Of a stretch of 64,000 nt of DNA, positions 1-8,314 are shown in pieces. Origin of the DNA: JAYZDF01 sp036337945 (GTDB lineage Bacteria > Myxococcota > Kuafuiibacteriia > Kuafuiibacteriales > Kuafuiibacteriaceae). The position numbers and the translations under genes are program-made. The stretch lies in the NCBI GenBank assembly GCA_036337945.1, contig JAYZDF010000091.1, positions 32,900 to 96,899 of the forward strand, in the 5' to 3' direction. The notes beneath the pieces were generated by a model that did not search any database, was not told where the DNA came from, and saw only the letters and a list, made by a program, of their open reading frames with translations. Each line of letters starts with the position of its first letter. The first letter of the stretch is position 1.

Positions 1-18
1 TTTGGTCGTATTTTCAGC

Positions 19-270
19 TCACTGATTAGATAAGGCTGCGAGCACTGCGACGCTGCCAATCATAGCAGTCATGAAGAAAAAGAGTGGCGCTTTGGGGTGT
101 TTCAAATTGACTGTCCAGCCGATACCCCAAGATTTCGGAGGAAAGAGGGGGGCGTTCTTATTCCAGATTCTGCTTAGAACATTCGTTTTCGATGGACGAC
201 GAAAGTCATACGGCATGCCCAGAAAGATTCCCTGGATGTCTGCTTCGAATTCATTCTCGTTTTTATCCAT
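19..270 (-). CDS. DUF5808-family small membrane protein
   Basis: An 83-residue protein. Residues about 14-52 contain the pattern GMPYDFRRP, then LFPPKSWGIGW and a short N-L-K-H-P segment, which I recognise as the DUF5808 signature. A single hydrophobic segment (about residues 62-80) closes the protein, so it is probably anchored in the inner membrane with its N-terminus in the cytoplasm. It lies downstream of boxB on the same strand, separated by 219 bp that include a strong hairpin, so co-transcription with the box genes is uncertain. The function of DUF5808 is unknown to me. The start is the ATG at 270; a longer form is not evident. Confidence 0.75.
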   Translation of the reverse strand: MDKNENEFEADIQGIFLGMPYDFRRPSKTNVLSRIWNKNAPLFPPKSWGIGWTVNLKHPKAPLFFFMTAMIGSVAVLAALSNQ

Positions 271-443
271 CTTTGCTTTCCCTCGTGTTTACTGAGAATT
301 GGCTCGGTATCGGTGAGCTTTTATATCTTATTACAGAGCTTGCTAAACGCAAGTGACGTCGCATCAACCGATTCGAGAATAAATGAGCTTTCGATTGTTG
401 TAACCAAAAATGGGTCGGGAGAGGAGGGGTAGAGATGATGGAT

Positions 444-471
444 GTGCTGCCACGCTGAAGCGGAGCAGCAC
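444..471 (-). terminator. Stem-loop just after boxB, probable terminator or processing hairpin
   Basis: GTGCTGC (444-450) pairs with GCAGCAC (465-471). Inside, CGC/GCG closes a TGAA loop across a 2x2 internal loop. It starts 18 nt past the boxB stop on the minus strand. No U-tract follows on that strand; on the plus strand a CTTTTT run lies a few bases beyond. It may attenuate transcription rather than end it fully. Confidence 0.45.
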
Positions 472-489
472 TGAAACCTTTTTGGAAGT

Positions 490-1905
490 CTAGATACGAA
501 CGTATTCGTAATCTACTGGTCGGCCTTTGATACCAGCTCTGGGTGGCGCAATCCAGTTTGCGAATTTGCCGGGCTCTGTGACTTGGACCTGAATTGATTG
601 CATATAATCGAGGTCTTCTTGGCCTAGCAGCCAACCGCCTTTCTTTTGTTCCCAAGTCGCTTCGTCGATCATCTTTCCGTGCGTGTCGAAATGGTGGTCG
701 GCATAGACCCCGACTTGCCGGTAGAACTTCCGATCTGGCAGTTTGAATTCGTAGTCGATGCCCTCTTTTTTGAGGATTTTGTTCCACCGAGCAACCGCTC
801 GTTCATCATCGTCTCTGAATTCTTCCCGCAAAACTTCATTCAGTGCGTTTCTCATAGGAACTTCTTCATTCACAAGTTTCCCGTCTTTCACGGTTTGAAT
901 GGTGAGAGCACTATCCATCGCGAGATGTTCGTCGTACTTCTTCATCTCATAAGCCCGCCCTTTCACGCCGCTGGCGAAGTAACTGGCTGCGTTGGATGAG
1001 ATCTCACTGCCGAACAAGTCAGCGCTGAGTGCGTACCACTGGTTGATTCCGCGTTGAATCATATCGAGTGGAATGCCACCTTGGGCTCGCGCATCCTCAT
1101 TTTTATCTTGTTTCATGAGTTCTGCGCTTCGCTGAACAATGCGAGCGATACCAGTTTCGCCCACGAACATATGATGTGCCTCTTCGGTCAGCATGAATTT
1201 GCAGGTTCGTGCTAGTGGGTCGAATCCAGACTCTGCCAGCGATAGCAATTGATACTTCCCGTCACGGTCAGTGAACATCGTGAACAAAAAGAACTGTAGC
1301 CAGTCCGGCATGGGCTCGTTGAAAGCCCCCAGGATGCGTGGTTTGTCTTCGTCACCACTGCGGCGTTGAAGCATCTCGTCGGCTTCTTCTCGTCCGTCTC
1401 GGCCGAAGTACGTGTGAAGGAGATACACCATTGCCCACATGTGGCGCCCTTCTTCGACGTTGACCTGGAAAAGATTACGCATGTCGTACAAGCTTGGTGC
1501 AGTTGCTCCAAGCAGACGCTGCTGCTCCACGGACGCAGGTTCTGTATCCCCCTGCGTGACGATGAGGTTTCTAAGCATGTTTCGGTATTCGCCGGGAACC
1601 TGTTGCCAAGCGAGTTCGTCCGCATGATCACCAAATCCGATTTTGCGTTCGGGCACGGCGTCGGCGAGAAAGATTCCCCAGCGGTAGTCGGGCATCTTGA
1701 CGTAATCGAAGTTCGCCCAGCCGTCTCGATCAACGCTAATCGCGGTGCGCAGAAATACATTGTTTTCTTGAAAGCCTTCGGGCCCCATCTCTTTCCACCA
1801 CTCAATGTAGTTAGGAAGCCACTTTTCCAAAGCGCGTTGTAAGCGACGGTCATCTGATAGACCGACGTTATTGGGAATTTTTTCGTTGCTTAATACAGTC
1901 GTCAT
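490..1905 (-). CDS. boxB: BoxB, benzoyl-CoA 2,3-epoxidase oxygenase component
   Basis: A 471-residue protein of normal length for BoxB, the diiron oxygenase that epoxidises benzoyl-CoA to 2,3-epoxybenzoyl-CoA in the aerobic hybrid benzoate pathway. The ferritin-like diiron ligands are visible as VEEGRHMW (about residue 150) and EEAHHMFVGE (about residue 240). The start is the ATG at 1905, with a good Shine-Dalgarno (AAGGAAG) about 6 nt upstream. It lies 31 bp behind boxC on the same strand, so the two form an operon. BoxA, the NADPH-dependent flavin/Fe-S reductase that supplies electrons, is not in the window and must be elsewhere or replaced. Regulation is likely by the divergent BoxR-like gene. 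Confidence 0.95.
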   Translation of the reverse strand: MTTVLSNEKIPNNVGLSDDRRLQRALEKWLPNYIEWWKEMGPEGFQENNVFLRTAISVDRDGWANFDYVKMPDYRWGIFLADAVPERKIGFGDHADELAWQQVPGEYRNMLRNLIVTQGDTEPASVEQQRLLGATAPSLYDMRNLFQVNVEEGRHMWAMVYLLHTYFGRDGREEADEMLQRRSGDEDKPRILGAFNEPMPDWLQFFLFTMFTDRDGKYQLLSLAESGFDPLARTCKFMLTEEAHHMFVGETGIARIVQRSAELMKQDKNEDARAQGGIPLDMIQRGINQWYALSADLFGSEISSNAASYFASGVKGRAYEMKKYDEHLAMDSALTIQTVKDGKLVNEEVPMRNALNEVLREEFRDDDERAVARWNKILKKEGIDYEFKLPDRKFYRQVGVYADHHFDTHGKMIDEATWEQKKGGWLLGQEDLDYMQSIQVQVTEPGKFANWIAPPRAGIKGRPVDYEYVRI

Positions 1906-1936
1906 TCTTTTCTTCCTTTCATCATCATCTGGTGGA

Positions 1937-3598
1937 CTAGGTCCGCATCATATTAAATTCGGGGCGCGTTTGCTTCCCGTAAAGTGTTAAGGCTCCCTTT
2001 GGCCCTACAGCGTTTGGCCGTTGGAATATCCAGTTTTGCCATGCAGAGAGGCGTCCGAAGATTTTCGTCTCCATTGTTTCTGGACCTGCAAACCGAAGGT
2101 TTGCTTCCATACCGGTCAGGGCGTCGGGGGAAAAATTGACTCTCTCTTCCACGGCGATCCTGATCTCGTCTTCCCAGTCGATATCATCGGGCGCGTATGT
2201 GACGAGCCCAAGGTCGTCGGCCGTCTCTGTATCGATGAGTCCGCCCTCTGCAAGAACATCTTCCACCTGAGATGGGTTGGATAAGAAACGCGTTTCAAGT
2301 CGTGTCAAACCATTGCTCATAGGTAAGTGCTTATTATTCAAGGCGGAAACCGCTACATGAACAGGGTTATCAGGATCATCGAGCATAAAAATTCGATCGG
2401 CTGCTAGGGCGAGTTCAAGTAGTGAGCCGGCAAAGCATGAACCTGGCTCGACATAAGCGAATATGGACTTAGCCATGAGGTCGAGGCGCTTGAGTACACG
2501 CTTCATGTGATGAAGAATTTCTCTCGCTAACCAATCATTTTGCGCAGCGAGCAAACCTTGATCTGCGGCAAGTACTTTATCCAGGTCGCCACTCGTTCGA
2601 AGGTTGATCAGGCCAATGTGAGGTTCTTCGAATCGAAGGCGGAGCAAAACGTCGTCGAGTTCTCTGAATGCTCGAAGCGCCCACGCGTCGGTTCCTGCCG
2701 CCCGAAATCCGGCGCCGTCTTCAGGCTGTGGTTCTTCGGGGCCACGTACAACAATTTCCGCCAAACGCAGGTTTCGATCGATTTTTAGGTCGACGAATTT
2801 GTGAGATATCGAATCTTCTTCATACGTTCCGCCAAGCTCGGTCCATTCGATTCCCGCACCTTCTTTTTCTGGACGGTTTGCCAGTATGTCTGCCACGCGA
2901 GCAGATATTTTATCATTCCACTTAGAGCGAGGAACGAGTTCATCGACAAGGTCCCACTTTAGCGCTCTTTTGCCCTTGATGCCCTCTGCGATCGTGGAAA
3001 AAACATCCGCTCGGTCTCGTCTGACCATTCTTTTATCGACCAGTCGTGTGAGTCCGCCAGTTCCAGGGAGAACCGCAAGCAACGGTGTTTCAGGGAAACT
3101 GACGGCTGAGTTCCCATCGTCAATCAGCATAATGTGTTCGCATGCCAACGCGAGTTCGTAACCACCGCCGGATGCTGTGCCGTTCAGGGCCGCAACCGTA
3201 CCTATGCCACTGTTTTCTGCAAGGTCTTCGAGATAAAGCCTTGTCTCGTTTGTGTACTTACAGAAATTGACCTTGAAACTATGAGTCGAGGTCCCGAGCA
3301 TATAAATGTTTGCGCCAGAGCAGAAAACGCGGTCGATGGCACTATCAATGACCAAGCAGCGGACTTCTGGATGTTCGAATCGAATTCTTTGCACGGCATC
3401 TGCAAGTTCAATGTCTACGCCAAGGTCGTAGGAGTTGAGTTTGAGGATGTACTCGTCATCATTGACTGCATGGTCCTGCTGCACATTCATGGAGAGTCGC
3501 GCCACGGGGCCGTCGAAAGTCAGCTTCCAGTGAGTGTACCGATCAGGATGTGTGACCAGTTCGAGTTTAGGAGGCAGTTCGTTGGTTTCTTGAGCCAT
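1937..3598 (-). CDS. boxC: BoxC, 2,3-epoxybenzoyl-CoA dihydrolase
   Basis: A 553-residue crotonase-superfamily enzyme of the usual BoxC length. BoxC hydrolytically opens the epoxide ring, giving 3,4-dehydroadipyl-CoA semialdehyde and formate. The N-terminal crotonase core shows the oxyanion-hole regions SGANIYMLG (about residue 93) and NGTASGGGYELALAC (about residues 139-153). A second, weaker crotonase-like part follows in the C-terminal half, as is normal for BoxC. It is the first gene of the boxC-boxB unit and starts at the ATG at 3598, facing the BoxR-like regulator. The Shine-Dalgarno is weak. The formate released could feed a formate dehydrogenase, but only the maturation gene fdhD is seen here, 20 kb away. 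Confidence 0.95.
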   Translation of the reverse strand: MAQETNELPPKLELVTHPDRYTHWKLTFDGPVARLSMNVQQDHAVNDDEYILKLNSYDLGVDIELADAVQRIRFEHPEVRCLVIDSAIDRVFCSGANIYMLGTSTHSFKVNFCKYTNETRLYLEDLAENSGIGTVAALNGTASGGGYELALACEHIMLIDDGNSAVSFPETPLLAVLPGTGGLTRLVDKRMVRRDRADVFSTIAEGIKGKRALKWDLVDELVPRSKWNDKISARVADILANRPEKEGAGIEWTELGGTYEEDSISHKFVDLKIDRNLRLAEIVVRGPEEPQPEDGAGFRAAGTDAWALRAFRELDDVLLRLRFEEPHIGLINLRTSGDLDKVLAADQGLLAAQNDWLAREILHHMKRVLKRLDLMAKSIFAYVEPGSCFAGSLLELALAADRIFMLDDPDNPVHVAVSALNNKHLPMSNGLTRLETRFLSNPSQVEDVLAEGGLIDTETADDLGLVTYAPDDIDWEDEIRIAVEERVNFSPDALTGMEANLRFAGPETMETKIFGRLSAWQNWIFQRPNAVGPKGALTLYGKQTRPEFNMMRT

Positions 3599-3635
3599 GG
3601 CGTTACTCTAACTCTTCGAAACGCTCTAAGCAACC

Positions 3636-3682
3636 ATTATAATGCTTGTCATTCGCAGGAATAATGCATTATAGTGCATGCA
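3636..3682. promoter_or_regulatory. Divergent box promoter/operator with TGCA repeats
   Basis: Between boxC and the BoxR-like gene lie three TGCA boxes: 3665-3668, 3675-3678 and 3679-3682 (TGCA-N6-TGCATGCA). They overlap the start of the regulator gene. Two AT-rich cores, ATTATAAT at 3636-3643 and ATTATA at 3668-3673, give TATAAT-type -10 hexamers; the first reads on both strands. TGCA direct repeats are reported in operators of BzdR/BoxR regulators, which fits autoregulation and benzoyl-CoA-responsive control of boxCB. The -35 elements are poor. Confidence 0.6.
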
Positions 3683-4423
3683 ATGATGAAACTTGATGCT
3701 CTCGGTCAGGCAATTCGCAGTGCTCGGCAAAATAAGGGCCTAACTATTAAAGGTTTATCCGATATTTGCGGTCTATCTCTCAGGTTCATCTCGGATGTGG
3801 AGAGGGGCCAGGGGAATATTTCAGTATCGAAGTTGATACAGCTGGCTCGTTCGTTAGACGTGCGAGCAAGCGATTGGGTCGCGATCCTCGAAGACGAACT
3901 GTTTCAAGTTCAGCACATTGCCTTGATTGGGCTACGCGGCGCAGGCAAGAGCACTATCGGTAAGACAGTCGCAAAGCTTCGCCAGATTGATTTTATTGAG
4001 CTCGATCAGTGGATCACATCTACAGCGGGTCTTCCGCTTTCACAAATTTTCGAGATCCACGGAGAGGCCTATTATCGCCGTCTGGAGCGTCAAGCGATGG
4101 AAGAGATTATCGTTGAAGGTCGCGACCCGGTGATTGTAGCAGTCAGTGGAGGCATCGTAAGCAATGAAGACAACTGGAATTATCTAAAGCGAAATGCGAA
4201 GACAATCTGGCTTAGGGCGGAACCAGAACAGCATTACGAAAGGGTACGGGCGCAAGGTGACTTTCGTCCAATGCAAAATCGGCCGGCAGCGATGTCGGAG
4301 TTACGAGCTATTCTAGCGCAGAGAACACCTAGATATGCAGAATGTGAAAAAACAATCGATACGTCGCAATTGAATGCAGACGAGGTCGCGCAATTACTTA
4401 TCCACGAAGCATATCCGCAATGA
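3674..4423 (+). CDS. boxR: BoxR/BzdR-like XRE regulator with shikimate kinase-like effector domain
   Basis: A 249-residue protein with an N-terminal XRE helix-turn-helix (about residues 8-65: IRSARQNKGLTIKGLSDICG then RFISDVERG) joined to a shikimate kinase-like P-loop domain (about 78-245). The Walker A motif GLRGAGKST, ELDQW, GEAYYRRLE, SGG and a lid-like RPM/RTPRY region are all recognisable. This two-domain plan defines BoxR and BzdR, repressors that sense benzoyl-CoA through the kinase-like domain. The gene diverges from boxC. The first possible start is GTG 3674, but ATG 3683 or 3686 is as likely; the operator overlaps all three. Its 3' end overlaps the convergent DAHP synthase gene by 26 bp. 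Confidence 0.9.
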   Translation: MHAMMKLDALGQAIRSARQNKGLTIKGLSDICGLSLRFISDVERGQGNISVSKLIQLARSLDVRASDWVAILEDELFQVQHIALIGLRGAGKSTIGKTVAKLRQIDFIELDQWITSTAGLPLSQIFEIHGEAYYRRLERQAMEEIIVEGRDPVIVAVSGGIVSNEDNWNYLKRNAKTIWLRAEPEQHYERVRAQGDFRPMQNRPAAMSELRAILAQRTPRYAECEKTIDTSQLNADEVAQLLIHEAYPQ

Positions 4424-5741
4424 GAAATGCCATCTCTAAACTTTGCGTATAGTTCAGACGAGGATCGCACCCTGACTCATAGCTTCGGGTCAGGTCCGTT
4501 TCCGTCAGACCTTCGGTTCCGCCGAGACATTCGGTCACGTCGTTTCCGGTCAACTCGAAGTGTACACCTCCAAGGTGACTTCCAGCGTTTGTGTGAATTT
4601 CGAACGCTTGCCTAAGTTCTGATAAAATTGTGTTGAAGTTTCGCGTTTTGAGACCGCTGCTCGTTTTACTTCCATTCCCGTGCATTGGGTCGCTGCTCCA
4701 AAGTACTCGTCTCCCCGTTTTTTGAACTGCTTTGATGTGCTGAGGAAGGTACTCAGATATCTTTTCTGCGCCATAACGGGTGATTAGGGTGATTTTACCG
4801 GGTTCGTCGTCAGGGTTGAGTGTTTCGACCAACCGGCATAAATCATCAGTAGAGCAGGTCGGACCCACTTTGATGCCTATTGGGTTTGCAATTCCACGAA
4901 AATATTCAATGTGTGCCCCGTCGAGTTGACGAGTGCGATCGCCAATCCAAAGGAAGTGAGCACCAAGGTTGAAATAGTGATCTCGACGAGGTGGCATAGT
5001 TGTGAAAGCCTCTTCGTAATCAAGATGCAGTCCCTCATGTGAGGTGAAGAACTCAACGCGGTCCAGACTATGATTTTGCATACCACCCAAGCTTTCGAAA
5101 AAGTCGATTGCATCAGTGATTCGGTCGGCGATTTCTTGAAATCTTTCGAACTCCGGCGATTGCGCCATAAACTTGAGCTTCCAGTGATCGGGATGATGCA
5201 GGTCCGCAAAGCCACCGTACAAAAGTGCGCGAATAAAATTCAATGTGGAAGCTGAGTGGTAATAGCTTGTCAGAAGCCGCTGAGGATCCGGGATACGAGC
5301 GTCTTCTTCGAAAGACAGGTCATTCACAAGGTCACCGCGATACGTAGGTAAAGTTATGCCATCAACTGTTTCGGTGTCACTTGATCGAGGTTTCGCAAAT
5401 TGACCAGCCATCCTCCCGATCCTTACAACCGGCTTTTTCATGGCGTGAGTCAGAACAAGTGACATTTGCAGCAGGATTTTCAATTTGCGGACAATGGTCT
5501 GCGCGTCGCAGTCCACAAATCGCTCTGCACAATCACCACCGTGTAGGACAAAACCGCGTCCTTCTGCCGCGTTCGCGATTTGTTGCCGTAAGTCCAGAAT
5601 TTCACCACTGAAAACTAGGGGTGGTAGCGCCCGTAATTGTTCTAGTGCGTCGGCCAGCGCTTTTTGGTCTGGATAGTTCGGTTGTTGTTTGATGGGTTTA
5701 TTTCGCCAAGAGGAAATACTCCACGGTTTTGGGGTCGACAT
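4398..5741 (-). CDS. Class II (plant-type) 3-deoxy-7-phosphoheptulonate (DAHP) synthase
   Basis: A 447-residue enzyme that condenses phosphoenolpyruvate and erythrose 4-phosphate, the first step of the shikimate pathway. Class II hallmarks are seen: the WSISSWR...QQPNYPD opening, the metal-ligand Cys in HGGDCAERF, GRMAGQFAKPRSS, TSHEGLHLDYEE, the KVGPTC loop, WSSDPMHGN, and HFELTGNDVTECLGG near the end. The length matches microbial class II enzymes without an added regulatory domain. The start at ATG 5741 fits the family N-terminus. It is convergent with, and overlaps by 26 bp, the BoxR-like gene, and is divergent from the symporter. Confidence 0.95.
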   Translation of the reverse strand: MSTPKPWSISSWRNKPIKQQPNYPDQKALADALEQLRALPPLVFSGEILDLRQQIANAAEGRGFVLHGGDCAERFVDCDAQTIVRKLKILLQMSLVLTHAMKKPVVRIGRMAGQFAKPRSSDTETVDGITLPTYRGDLVNDLSFEEDARIPDPQRLLTSYYHSASTLNFIRALLYGGFADLHHPDHWKLKFMAQSPEFERFQEIADRITDAIDFFESLGGMQNHSLDRVEFFTSHEGLHLDYEEAFTTMPPRRDHYFNLGAHFLWIGDRTRQLDGAHIEYFRGIANPIGIKVGPTCSTDDLCRLVETLNPDDEPGKITLITRYGAEKISEYLPQHIKAVQKTGRRVLWSSDPMHGNGSKTSSGLKTRNFNTILSELRQAFEIHTNAGSHLGGVHFELTGNDVTECLGGTEGLTETDLTRSYESGCDPRLNYTQSLEMAFLIADMLRG

Positions 5742-5783
5742 TACTTACGTTTGCTGTCACGGCTGGATCAGGTCGTCAATCCC

Positions 5784-7895
5784 GTGGATGCATTCATATA
5801 CCAATATATTTTTGGCAGCTTGGTTTTCTTGGCCGGTCTGTATTTTGCTTACAGACAAGGCTACGTTGGTTTCTCGGGAGCACCGCTAAAAAATTTGCTG
5901 GTACTTTGTGGAGGTGTTGTCTTTTTCGCAGCGCTCCAGGGATGGCTGCAGTATGGGGAGATGGACGTTGCTCCCAAGAAAACCTTCCAAGGAACATTCG
6001 AGCGAAAAAAAATGCTGGGTACGAACCTTGATTACGTGATCATGGTTCTCTACTTTCTCGCGATTCTGGGCATTGGTACCTGGTTTGGCCGCAAGCAAAA
6101 GAGCGTCAAAGACTTCTTTTTTGGGGGTCAAAGGTTTTCTTGGTGGCTCATTGCTTTTTCCTTAGTCGCGACCGTCGTTGGTTCATATAGCTTCGTGAAA
6201 TATTCGCGGGTGGGTCATGAGTATGGAATTTCCAGTTCTCAAACCTATCTCAATGATTGGTTCTGGATGCCTCTTTTTTGGTTTTCCTGGCTGCCATTGC
6301 TGTATTTTTCGGGAATTTCCTCTGTACCTGAATACTTTCAGCGCCGATTCGGTTCACGCGTGCGAGCCTGGGTGACCGTATTTATGCTTATCTATCTCAT
6401 CGGGTACGTCGGTGTGAATTTGTTCACGATGGGCACGGCACTTAACACACTTTTGGGTTGGCCGGTTTGGACGGCTGCGATTGTTGTTGCAACAATCTCG
6501 GCCGTGTATGTGACCTTCGGTGGTCAAACCAGCGTGATCATGACCGACCTGTTTCAGGGAGTTATGTTGCTTGCGACTGGCGCGTTAATTTTTTGGCTCG
6601 GCTTTAGTGAACTTGGGGGAGTCGAGGCTTTTTGGGAGCATTTACCTCGTTCGCATCGCCGAGCATTCGCCAACTTCAACGAGGACCCTGCGTTTCCTAG
6701 TGTAGGAATTTATTGGCAGGATGGTTTTGCAAATAGCGCAATGTTCTATTTTCTAAACCAAGGTGTCATAATGAGGTTTCTCGCAGCCAAAGATGTTCAG
6801 GAAGGTCGTAAGGCGATGTTCGCGGTTCCGCTCATTTTGATGCCTGTCGCCGCCTGTGTAGTCGCTTCGGGAGGTTGGGTAGGCAAAGCGCTAGAGCATG
6901 CCGGAATTCTGCCAGAGGGAATACCGTCGAAAGAGGTCTTTTTCATCACGTCTGAGTTGCTGAGCCGCCCTGGAGTATTTGGTCTCATTATGGCGTCGCT
7001 TACGGCGGCACTTATGTCCACAGTCGACACTTTGATTACGGCGGTTGCTGCCATTGCCGTAAATGACGTTTATAAACCGTACTTCCGACCCAATGCTACA
7101 GAAAAGGAACTGCTGCGGTTAGCTCGAGTGAGCTCGATTACTGTCACGCTCATCGGCGTCTTATTGGTTCCTCTTTATATGAGCTTCAAGTCGATTTACG
7201 CAGCCCACGGTGCCTTCACCGCAGCAGTGACTCCACCATTACTCGTCACATTTTTACTCAGCGCTTTTTGGCGTCGGTATACAGGAAAAGCGGCTTTGGC
7301 GAGTTTGGTTGGAGGAATGATCGCGGTGCTCATCAGCGTTTTTTGGCCTGAGATTATTACTCCTTTTGCGCACGGTGTGCCGATGCTCGAATCCTCAGAT
7401 GGTATTTTCTCCGGCGCCAAACAGTACAAGTACATGCGCGCGTTTTTCGGTTTGGGCGTTTCTACATTCCTCGGTGTTGCGGTTGCATTCATCACAAAAC
7501 CTTCCGAAAGCGACCAAGTTGAAGGCCTTGTTTGGGGAACGGTGCCAGAGGCTATTCGGGCCTATAAAGGAAAACCTGGCGACGAGATGGCGCGAGAAAC
7601 AAGTTCTGCTGTGATTCGCGTAACGACGGAATCTCTGGGTCAGATAGGTCCTCGACAACTGGCTGGAATGAAGCTTTCGTCCGGCTTGGCAAAACAACTA
7701 GGGGCGGAGCAGGGTGACCTTCTCTACGTAACTGATTCACGTTGGTGGTATGGCGGCCTCTATTCTACTCATGGCGTGGTCACGGATATTTACGATGAAG
7801 AGAAGCAGGAGGTTCGTCTGGAGCAGGCGGTAGCCGAGTTGGTCGAAGTACCTAAAAGACAAGGTCTTCCTGTGCGAGTCGAAAAGCTTTACTAA
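5784..7895 (+). CDS. Sodium:solute symporter (SSS) family protein with C-terminal extension
   Basis: A polytopic inner-membrane transporter of about 703 residues. The SSS core (about residues 75-570) has WWLIAFSLVATVVGSYSF near the first core helices, followed by FGGQTSVIMTDLFQGVM and SLTAALMSTVDTLITAVA. Two extra helices precede the core and a soluble tail of about 130 residues follows, which is longer than classic PutP-like members. The substrate cannot be told from sequence. I place the start at GTG 5784, just before DAFIYQYIFG, because the open frame further upstream would run into the divergent DAHP synthase gene. The 3' end overlaps the convergent DksA-like gene by 4 bp. Confidence 0.85.
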   Translation: MDAFIYQYIFGSLVFLAGLYFAYRQGYVGFSGAPLKNLLVLCGGVVFFAALQGWLQYGEMDVAPKKTFQGTFERKKMLGTNLDYVIMVLYFLAILGIGTWFGRKQKSVKDFFFGGQRFSWWLIAFSLVATVVGSYSFVKYSRVGHEYGISSSQTYLNDWFWMPLFWFSWLPLLYFSGISSVPEYFQRRFGSRVRAWVTVFMLIYLIGYVGVNLFTMGTALNTLLGWPVWTAAIVVATISAVYVTFGGQTSVIMTDLFQGVMLLATGALIFWLGFSELGGVEAFWEHLPRSHRRAFANFNEDPAFPSVGIYWQDGFANSAMFYFLNQGVIMRFLAAKDVQEGRKAMFAVPLILMPVAACVVASGGWVGKALEHAGILPEGIPSKEVFFITSELLSRPGVFGLIMASLTAALMSTVDTLITAVAAIAVNDVYKPYFRPNATEKELLRLARVSSITVTLIGVLLVPLYMSFKSIYAAHGAFTAAVTPPLLVTFLLSAFWRRYTGKAALASLVGGMIAVLISVFWPEIITPFAHGVPMLESSDGIFSGAKQYKYMRAFFGLGVSTFLGVAVAFITKPSESDQVEGLVWGTVPEAIRAYKGKPGDEMARETSSAVIRVTTESLGQIGPRQLAGMKLSSGLAKQLGAEQGDLLYVTDSRWWYGGLYSTHGVVTDIYDEEKQEVRLEQAVAELVEVPKRQGLPVRVEKLY

Positions 7896-8254
7896 AGGTT
7901 TTTCTCTCGTGCGTCTTGGCAACGCACACAAAACGGCGCTTCGGGCTGAATGCAAAGTCGTCTAAATCCAATTGGTTCCTCGCAACGTCGACAAAATCCA
8001 TATTCATCATCCTCGATGGAGGACAAAGCACGTCGAACTTGAGCCAATTGAATTTTTTGCGCCTCTCGACCAGCGCTCTGCATCTTTTGTTGTTGAATAG
8101 CGTCCATCCGAGAAAGTCTACCTATGGGTTCGTCCAAATCTACAGGCTTTCCTTGACTCTCCGTCTGCTCCAAAATCGCGCGAAGCTGTGACTCCAGTTC
8201 ACTCAAGTTTTGTTTTAGAGTGAGAATCTGTTCTTCGGTTAGTTCTTCTTGCAC
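7892..8254 (-). CDS. DksA/TraR-family C4 zinc-finger protein
   Basis: A 120-residue protein with a Glu/Gln-rich coiled-coil N-terminus (about residues 1-75) and a C4 zinc finger, CRRC...CVRC, with 17 residues between the Cys pairs (about residues 88-112). This is the layout of DksA/TraR proteins, which enter the RNA polymerase secondary channel and change initiation with or without ppGpp. It has four cysteines like canonical DksA, but is shorter than E. coli DksA, so it may be a TraR-like paralogue. Its stop overlaps the symporter stop (shared CTAA). The lipoprotein gene at 8315-9124 lies upstream on the same strand, separated by 60 bp that hold a hairpin. Confidence 0.85.
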   Translation of the reverse strand: MQEELTEEQILTLKQNLSELESQLRAILEQTESQGKPVDLDEPIGRLSRMDAIQQQKMQSAGREAQKIQLAQVRRALSSIEDDEYGFCRRCEEPIGFRRLCIQPEAPFCVRCQDAREKNL

Positions 8255-8283
8255 GCTGTTTCCTGCTCAGTCGTCGTGGGTCA

Positions 8284-8299
8284 CCCTCAAAAATGAGGG
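8284..8299 (-). terminator. Hairpin between lipoprotein gene and dksA-like gene
   Basis: CCCTCA (8284-8289) pairs with TGAGGG (8294-8299) around an AAAA loop (TTTT on the minus strand). It lies 15 nt past the stop of the minus-strand lipoprotein gene and upstream of the dksA-like start. No U-tract follows, so it may be only a weak terminator or an mRNA 3'-end stabiliser. Confidence 0.4.
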
Positions 8300-8314
8300 A
8301 CAAATACAGACATC

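Noticed and set aside
5664..5783. Upstream extension of the symporter
   Set aside because: It would overlap the DAHP synthase start by 78 bp and its sequence is basic and unlike the transporter; GTG 5784 is preferred.
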